This document shows, one piece after another, positions 6,682-10,201 of a DNA stretch of 10,201 bases. A program made the translations under genes and the position numbers. Position 1 is the first letter of the stretch; each line of letters begins with the position of its first letter. The notes under the pieces were generated by a model that was not told the DNA's origin, ran no database searches, and worked only from the letters and a program-made list of their open reading frames with translations. Source of the stretch: an uncultured Clostridia bacterium (GTDB lineage: Bacteria; Bacillota; Clostridia; Lachnospirales; Lachnospiraceae); assembly GCA_947178045.1 (NCBI GenBank), contig CAMWWR010000033.1, positions 1 through 10,201 on the forward strand, read 5' to 3'.

Positions 6682-8118
6682 ATGAAGGAATTAAACAGAA
6701 GCAATTTCAAGACGGGAGAGAGGCCGATCAAAATTCTCCAGTTTGGCGAGGGAAATTTCCTGCGGGCATTTGTTGACTGGATCCTGCAGAACCTGAATGA
6801 TGCCGGAGTCATCAATTCCGACGTCGCGGTCGTTCAGCCGATGCCGATGGGCCGGGTGAAGGAGCTGGGCGAGCAGGACGGTCTTTACACGGTCTGCCTG
6901 GAGGGAATCGACAAGGGCGAGAAAGTGCAGAGCCGCCGCATTATCGACGTTCTGCGCGATTTCATCAACCCGTTTGAGCAGTATGAAAAATATCTCTCCT
7001 ACGCGAAGAGTGAGGATCTGGAGATCGTTATTTCGAACACGACCGAGGCGGGCATTGCGCTTGACGCCTCCGACACGGATTTTTCCGTCTGCCCGAAGAG
7101 CTTTCCGGGAAAGCTGCTGGCACTTTTAAAGGCGAGATACGACCATTTTAACGGCGATCCGAACAAGGGCCTGGCGATTATCCCGTGCGAGCTGATCGAC
7201 CACAACGGCGACGAGCTCAGGAGGGTTCTTCTGGAGCTCGCAAAGATCAACAATATGGACGAGGCCTTTGTAAACTGGATGACGACGGCGAACCACTTTA
7301 CCAGCACGCTGGTTGACCGGATTGTTCCGGGTTATCCGCGCGATACCGCGCAGGAGATCTGCGAGGAGACAGGCTTTCATGACAATAATATCGTCAAGGG
7401 CGAGATCTTCCATCTCTGGGTTCTGCAGAAGGAGGCCTTTGTGCAGGAGAAGCTTCCGGCGGACAAGTCGGGCCTGAACGTTATTTTTGCGGACGATATC
7501 ACCCCGTACAAGCAGCGCAAGGTTAAGATTCTCAACGGCTCGCACACCTCGATGGTGCCGGTGGCGTACCTTTGCGGGATCGACACGGTGCGCGAGAGCG
7601 TTTCCGACCCGGATGTCGGAAAATTTGTTCAGGAGCTTGTCAACGATGAAATCAAGCCGACCATCGATCTGCCGAAGGATCAGATGGACGCGTTCGCGAC
7701 AAGCGTGATCGAGCGCTTTATGAACCCGTTCATCCGCCACGAGCTGATGTCGATCGCGCTGAATTCCACGACGAAATTTAAGACGCGCCTTCTTCCGACC
7801 TACAACGATTACCGCGCAAAGTTCGGCGCATCGCCGAAGCACATCCTTTTCTCGCTTGCGTCGCGGCTCGTGTTCTACCGCGGCAAGCGCGGCGAGGAGG
7901 ATATTGCGCTGAATGCTGCGCCGGAATATCTGCAGTTCTGGAAGGAGCTCTGGGAGTCCGGAAAGGATTACAGGGCGATGGCGGAGCGTGTGCTTTCCAA
8001 TGAGGATTTGTGGGAGCAGAGCCTTGCGGTCGACGATAATGTGGAGCTCGTTGCAGGGTATATCGAGAGCATCGTGAAGGACGGGGAGAGAGCCGCGCTG
8101 AAGGCATTTCTCGGGTGA
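6682..8118 (+). CDS. uxaB: Tagaturonate reductase (altronate oxidoreductase) UxaB
   Basis: NADH-dependent reduction of D-tagaturonate to D-altronate, the second step of the galacturonate isomerase pathway, in the cytoplasm. It belongs to the long-chain polyol dehydrogenase (mannitol dehydrogenase) family and at 478 residues is close to E. coli UxaB (about 483). The N-terminal Rossmann motif reads ILQFGEGNFLRAFVDW (from residue 18), followed by SNTTEAGI and PCELIDHNGD. STLVDRIVPGYPRD matches UxaB well. The catalytic KxxxxNxxH is Lys280, Asn285, His288. The start at 6682 gives MKELNRSNF, matching the E. coli MKTLNRRDF, with GGGGA 7 bases upstream; the in-frame ATG at 6538 would add 48 residues of low-complexity basic sequence and is rejected. 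uxaA follows after 117 bases; uxaC, the usual partner, is not in the window. Confidence 0.95.
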   Translation: MKELNRSNFKTGERPIKILQFGEGNFLRAFVDWILQNLNDAGVINSDVAVVQPMPMGRVKELGEQDGLYTVCLEGIDKGEKVQSRRIIDVLRDFINPFEQYEKYLSYAKSEDLEIVISNTTEAGIALDASDTDFSVCPKSFPGKLLALLKARYDHFNGDPNKGLAIIPCELIDHNGDELRRVLLELAKINNMDEAFVNWMTTANHFTSTLVDRIVPGYPRDTAQEICEETGFHDNNIVKGEIFHLWVLQKEAFVQEKLPADKSGLNVIFADDITPYKQRKVKILNGSHTSMVPVAYLCGIDTVRESVSDPDVGKFVQELVNDEIKPTIDLPKDQMDAFATSVIERFMNPFIRHELMSIALNSTTKFKTRLLPTYNDYRAKFGASPKHILFSLASRLVFYRGKRGEEDIALNAAPEYLQFWKELWESGKDYRAMAERVLSNEDLWEQSLAVDDNVELVAGYIESIVKDGERAALKAFLG

Positions 8119-8161
8119 GTATACTTCCCTGCCTGATGGAATGAGAGTATCACAGCAACAG

Positions 8162-8183
8162 GTTTGAAAGCAGAGCTTCAAAC
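8162..8183 (+). repeat. Hairpin in the uxaB-uxaA spacer
   Basis: GTTTGAA-A-GC (8162-8171) pairs with GCTTCAAAC (8175-8183), nine pairs with one bulged A and a 3-base AGA loop. No T-run follows. It lies about 50 bases before the uxaA ATG. The rest of the 117-base spacer holds a palindromic AGTATACT (8118-8125) at the uxaB stop, and I see no clear promoter. Confidence 0.45.
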
Positions 8184-8235
8184 TCCTTATGAAAGCAGTA
8201 TCGCAGGCGGGTCTGCGGTATGCACGGGTATAGCG

Positions 8236-9714
8236 ATGAAAAAAACGATTATCATTTCACCTCTGGATTCGGTCGGCGTTGCGCTCGTCTCCCTGAAAAA
8301 GGGCGAGGAAGCGGAGGGCGTGACGCTTGCGGAGGATATTGAAAAGGGTCATAAGTTCGCCCTGAGAGAAATCAAATGCGGCGAGCAGGTGGTAAAATAC
8401 GGCGAGGTCATCGGCAGGGCGACCGCGGATATCGCGGCGGGCTGCCATGTCCACAGCCACAATATGTCAACGAACCTTTCCGGGACGCTGGAATATTCCT
8501 ACAACAAAAAGGAAACCGCTCCTGCCGGGGAATTTAAGGGGCGCACCGTTTCCGTCTATGAGAGGAAAAACGGCGAGGTGGGCATCCGCAACGAGCTGTG
8601 GGTGATTCCGACCGTCGGCTGCGTGAACGCGCAGGCGCGCCAGATTGCTGCGGAGTTCTTAAAAAAGCACGGCGAGTTGGCCGGGATCGACGGAGTTTTC
8701 GCCTATACGCACCCTTACGGCTGCTCGCAGATCGGCGAGGATCATGAGCGCACGCGCATGATTCTGCAGCGGATGGCAAAGCATCCGAACTGCGGCGGCG
8801 CGCTGGTTCTGGGACTCGGCTGCGAAAATAACCGCATGGACGTTTTTAAGGAAACACTCGGGGAGTATGACGGGGAGCGCACGCGGTTCCTTATCGCGCA
8901 GGACGTTGAGGATGAAATCGCGTCGGGCGTCGCGCTTCTGGAGGAGTTGTATGCGGCGGCGAAGGACGATGTGCGCACCGAGAAGGATATTTCCTGTTTG
9001 AAGGTCGGCTTAAAATGCGGCGGCTCGGACGGGCTTTCGGGCATCACAGCGAATCCGCTTGTCGGGCGGTTCTCCGATTATATCGCAGGGGTCGGCGGCA
9101 CGACGGTGCTCACCGAGGTACCGGAGATGTTCGGCGCGGAGCAGCTTTTGATGGACCGTGCGAAGGACGAGGCGACCTTTGGAAAGATTGTAAAGCTTGT
9201 CAACGGCTTTAAGGAATATTACCAGAAGCACGACCAGCCGGTCTACGAGAATCCGTCGCCGGGCAACAAGGCGGGTGGGATCACGACGCTGGAGGACAAA
9301 TCGCTCGGCTGTACGCAGAAATCCGGCACGGGCGAGGTCTGCGACGTGCTTTTTGACGGCGACGCGCTTAGCGCCCATGGACTGAATCTCTTAAACGGTC
9401 CGGGCAACGATATGGTTGCGGTCACGAACCTGGCGGCTGCGGGCTGTCATATCGTCCTGTTCACAACGGGGCGCGGCACGCCGTTCGGGGGCTTTGTGCC
9501 GACCATCAAGATTTCCACGAATTCTGATCTTGCGAAGCGCAAGACAAACTGGATCGATTTCGACGCGGGCGGAATTGCCGCGGGCGAGAGCTTTGAGGAT
9601 AAGCTTGAGGAGCTGATCGACCTGGTTGTGGCAACCGCGAACGGCAAGCAGACCGTAAACGAGCGGACCGGCGCGAGGGATATCGCGATCTTTAAGACGG
9701 GAGTAACGTTATAA
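8236..9714 (+). CDS. uxaA: Altronate dehydratase UxaA
   Basis: Dehydrates D-altronate to 2-keto-3-deoxygluconate; characterised members need Fe(II) or a similar metal. The 492 residues compare with 495 in E. coli. The N-terminal SAF-type domain (about 1-90) contains GHKFA (38-42) and HVHSHN (71-76). The catalytic part carries VGIRNELWVIPTVGCVN, YGCSQIGEDH, GLGCENN, KCGGSDGLSGITANP, TVLTEVPEMFGAEQLLMD, ENPSPGNKAGGITTLEDKS and FDAGG, all nearly as in E. coli UxaA, and ends KTGVTL as that protein does. The start is taken at ATG 8236 (MKKTIIISPLDSVGVAL) by family match, although its ribosome binding site is weak (GGGT, 7 bases upstream). An in-frame TTG at 8164 would add 24 unconserved residues. 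It probably shares a transcript with uxaB. Confidence 0.95.
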   Translation: MKKTIIISPLDSVGVALVSLKKGEEAEGVTLAEDIEKGHKFALREIKCGEQVVKYGEVIGRATADIAAGCHVHSHNMSTNLSGTLEYSYNKKETAPAGEFKGRTVSVYERKNGEVGIRNELWVIPTVGCVNAQARQIAAEFLKKHGELAGIDGVFAYTHPYGCSQIGEDHERTRMILQRMAKHPNCGGALVLGLGCENNRMDVFKETLGEYDGERTRFLIAQDVEDEIASGVALLEELYAAAKDDVRTEKDISCLKVGLKCGGSDGLSGITANPLVGRFSDYIAGVGGTTVLTEVPEMFGAEQLLMDRAKDEATFGKIVKLVNGFKEYYQKHDQPVYENPSPGNKAGGITTLEDKSLGCTQKSGTGEVCDVLFDGDALSAHGLNLLNGPGNDMVAVTNLAAAGCHIVLFTTGRGTPFGGFVPTIKISTNSDLAKRKTNWIDFDAGGIAAGESFEDKLEELIDLVVATANGKQTVNERTGARDIAIFKTGVTL

Positions 9715-9755
9715 AGCGTGAAAATATTTCAATTGTATTTTAGGGAAAGTGATAT

Positions 9756-10201
9756 ATGGAGAACGCTGAAGTAAAAGCAGTTGTAAAGAATTTTTTCGAG
9801 ACCCTGTACGAAAGGCTGAGGGCGAAGGACGAGGTTCTGGTAAAGATTCCCGTGATCGAGGGCAACGAGCCGATGTGGGCGGAGGGCGCAAAACCGGATA
9901 AGGACAAGTGGGTGACCTGGCGGCTGCTTCCGGCTCAGATAAGCGATGAAGAAATTGCGGAGCTGGAGGACCAGATCGGCGCCAAACTTCCAGAGGTGCT
10001 TCGAATACTCCTCACCACATATCATCATTATTTTGAGGACGGAATCGGGCGAAATCCGGTGGAAGAAAAATTTGAAGGCATCTTAAATGCCTGGAATCCG
10101 ATGCTGGTACGGAACGGCTATCTTCCGTTTGCCTGGGATGAAGAGGGATATTTTATCCGGTGCATGGATCTGCAGAATATGCCGGATGAGGAACGCTGCC
10201 C
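9756..10201 (+). CDS. SUKH (SMI1/KNR4-like) family protein, 3' end cut by window edge
   Basis: The frame opens at ATG 9756, after AGGGA about 9 bases upstream, and runs to the window end (148 codons visible). Family-like features are an acidic helix and proline turn, ISDEEIAELEDQIGAKLP (62-79), then a helix before YHHYF, and a strand pattern GYLPFAWDEEGYFIRCMDL (121-139), typical of the SUKH fold. Bacterial SUKH proteins are frequently immunity proteins of contact-dependent or polymorphic toxins, though many are unlinked and of unknown role. It follows uxaA by 41 AT-richer bases with no terminator seen, so it may be read through from the catabolic operon but does not fit the pathway. The assignment rests on pattern recognition, without a profile search. 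No toxin gene is visible. Confidence 0.65.
   Translation, partial: MENAEVKAVVKNFFETLYERLRAKDEVLVKIPVIEGNEPMWAEGAKPDKDKWVTWRLLPAQISDEEIAELEDQIGAKLPEVLRILLTTYHHYFEDGIGRNPVEEKFEGILNAWNPMLVRNGYLPFAWDEEGYFIRCMDLQNMPDEERC

Noticed and set aside
5361..6815. Long minus-strand open frame (484 codons) opposite the ABC ATPase
   Set aside because: It mirrors a highly conserved ATPase gene; its translation is rich in Arg/His/Leu with no recognisable motif, as expected from GC-rich antisense codons.
7126..8181. Minus-strand open frame (351 codons) opposite uxaB
   Set aside because: Shadow of a well-conserved gene; no convincing start signal or motif.
8164..8235. UxaA start at TTG 8164
   Set aside because: The extra 24 residues are not UxaA-like and arise from a hairpin; ATG 8236 begins at the conserved N-terminus. 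The weak ribosome binding site leaves slight doubt.

Overview
The window looks like a chromosomal pectin/galacturonate catabolic locus of a Gram-positive anaerobe, probably Clostridia (Bacillota), perhaps a gut Lachnospiraceae or Oscillospiraceae relative. The grounds are purine-rich AGGAGG-type ribosome binding sites, KduD, UxaB and UxaA proteins that are readily recognised, an MsmX-type ATPase, and fairly GC-rich coding sequence with many GCG/CCG/GGC codons. The genus cannot be read from the sequence. All nine genes lie on the + strand; the first and last run off the window.

Layout: (1) <3-1415, GH4 alpha-galacturonidase (LplD-like), 5' end outside the window; (2) 1428-2486, AEC-family membrane carrier; (3) 2516-3271, kduD; (4) 3271-3430, a non-coding stretch with three hairpins and a terminator-like fourth; (5) 3495-4466, KDPG/KHG aldolase fused to a C-terminal VOC (glyoxalase-fold) domain; (6) 4466-5299, a TIM-barrel sugar isomerase/epimerase overlapping the aldolase stop by one base; (7) 5352-6455, an UgpC/MsmX-type ABC ATPase with no permease or binding-protein genes beside it; (8) 6456-6681, a palindrome-rich spacer; (9) 6682-8118, uxaB; (10) 8236-9714, uxaA; (11) 9756->10201, the start of a SUKH (SMI1/KNR4-like) protein that does not fit the pathway. 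No gene-free stretch exceeds 300 bases.

How the genes fit together: oligogalacturonides or galacturonides enter through ABC transport (MsmX-type ATPase) and/or the AEC carrier. The GH4 enzyme releases galacturonate. After isomerisation to tagaturonate (uxaC, not in the window), UxaB reduces it to altronate and UxaA dehydrates this to 2-keto-3-deoxygluconate (KDG). KduD feeds unsaturated-uronate intermediates into the same KDG pool. After phosphorylation (kdgK, not in the window) the aldolase splits KDPG to pyruvate and glyceraldehyde 3-phosphate. The TIM-barrel isomerase has no assigned step and could supply a missing isomerisation such as that of KduI.

Most worth a second look are the aldolase-VOC fusion, whose VOC half keeps three of four glyoxalase I metal positions and appears to swap Glu for His at the fourth; the translationally coupled orphan isomerase; the tandem perfect hairpins after kduD; and the palindrome cluster before uxaB. 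I did not find clear evidence of a wholly new system such as a defence island, CRISPR array or biosynthetic cluster.
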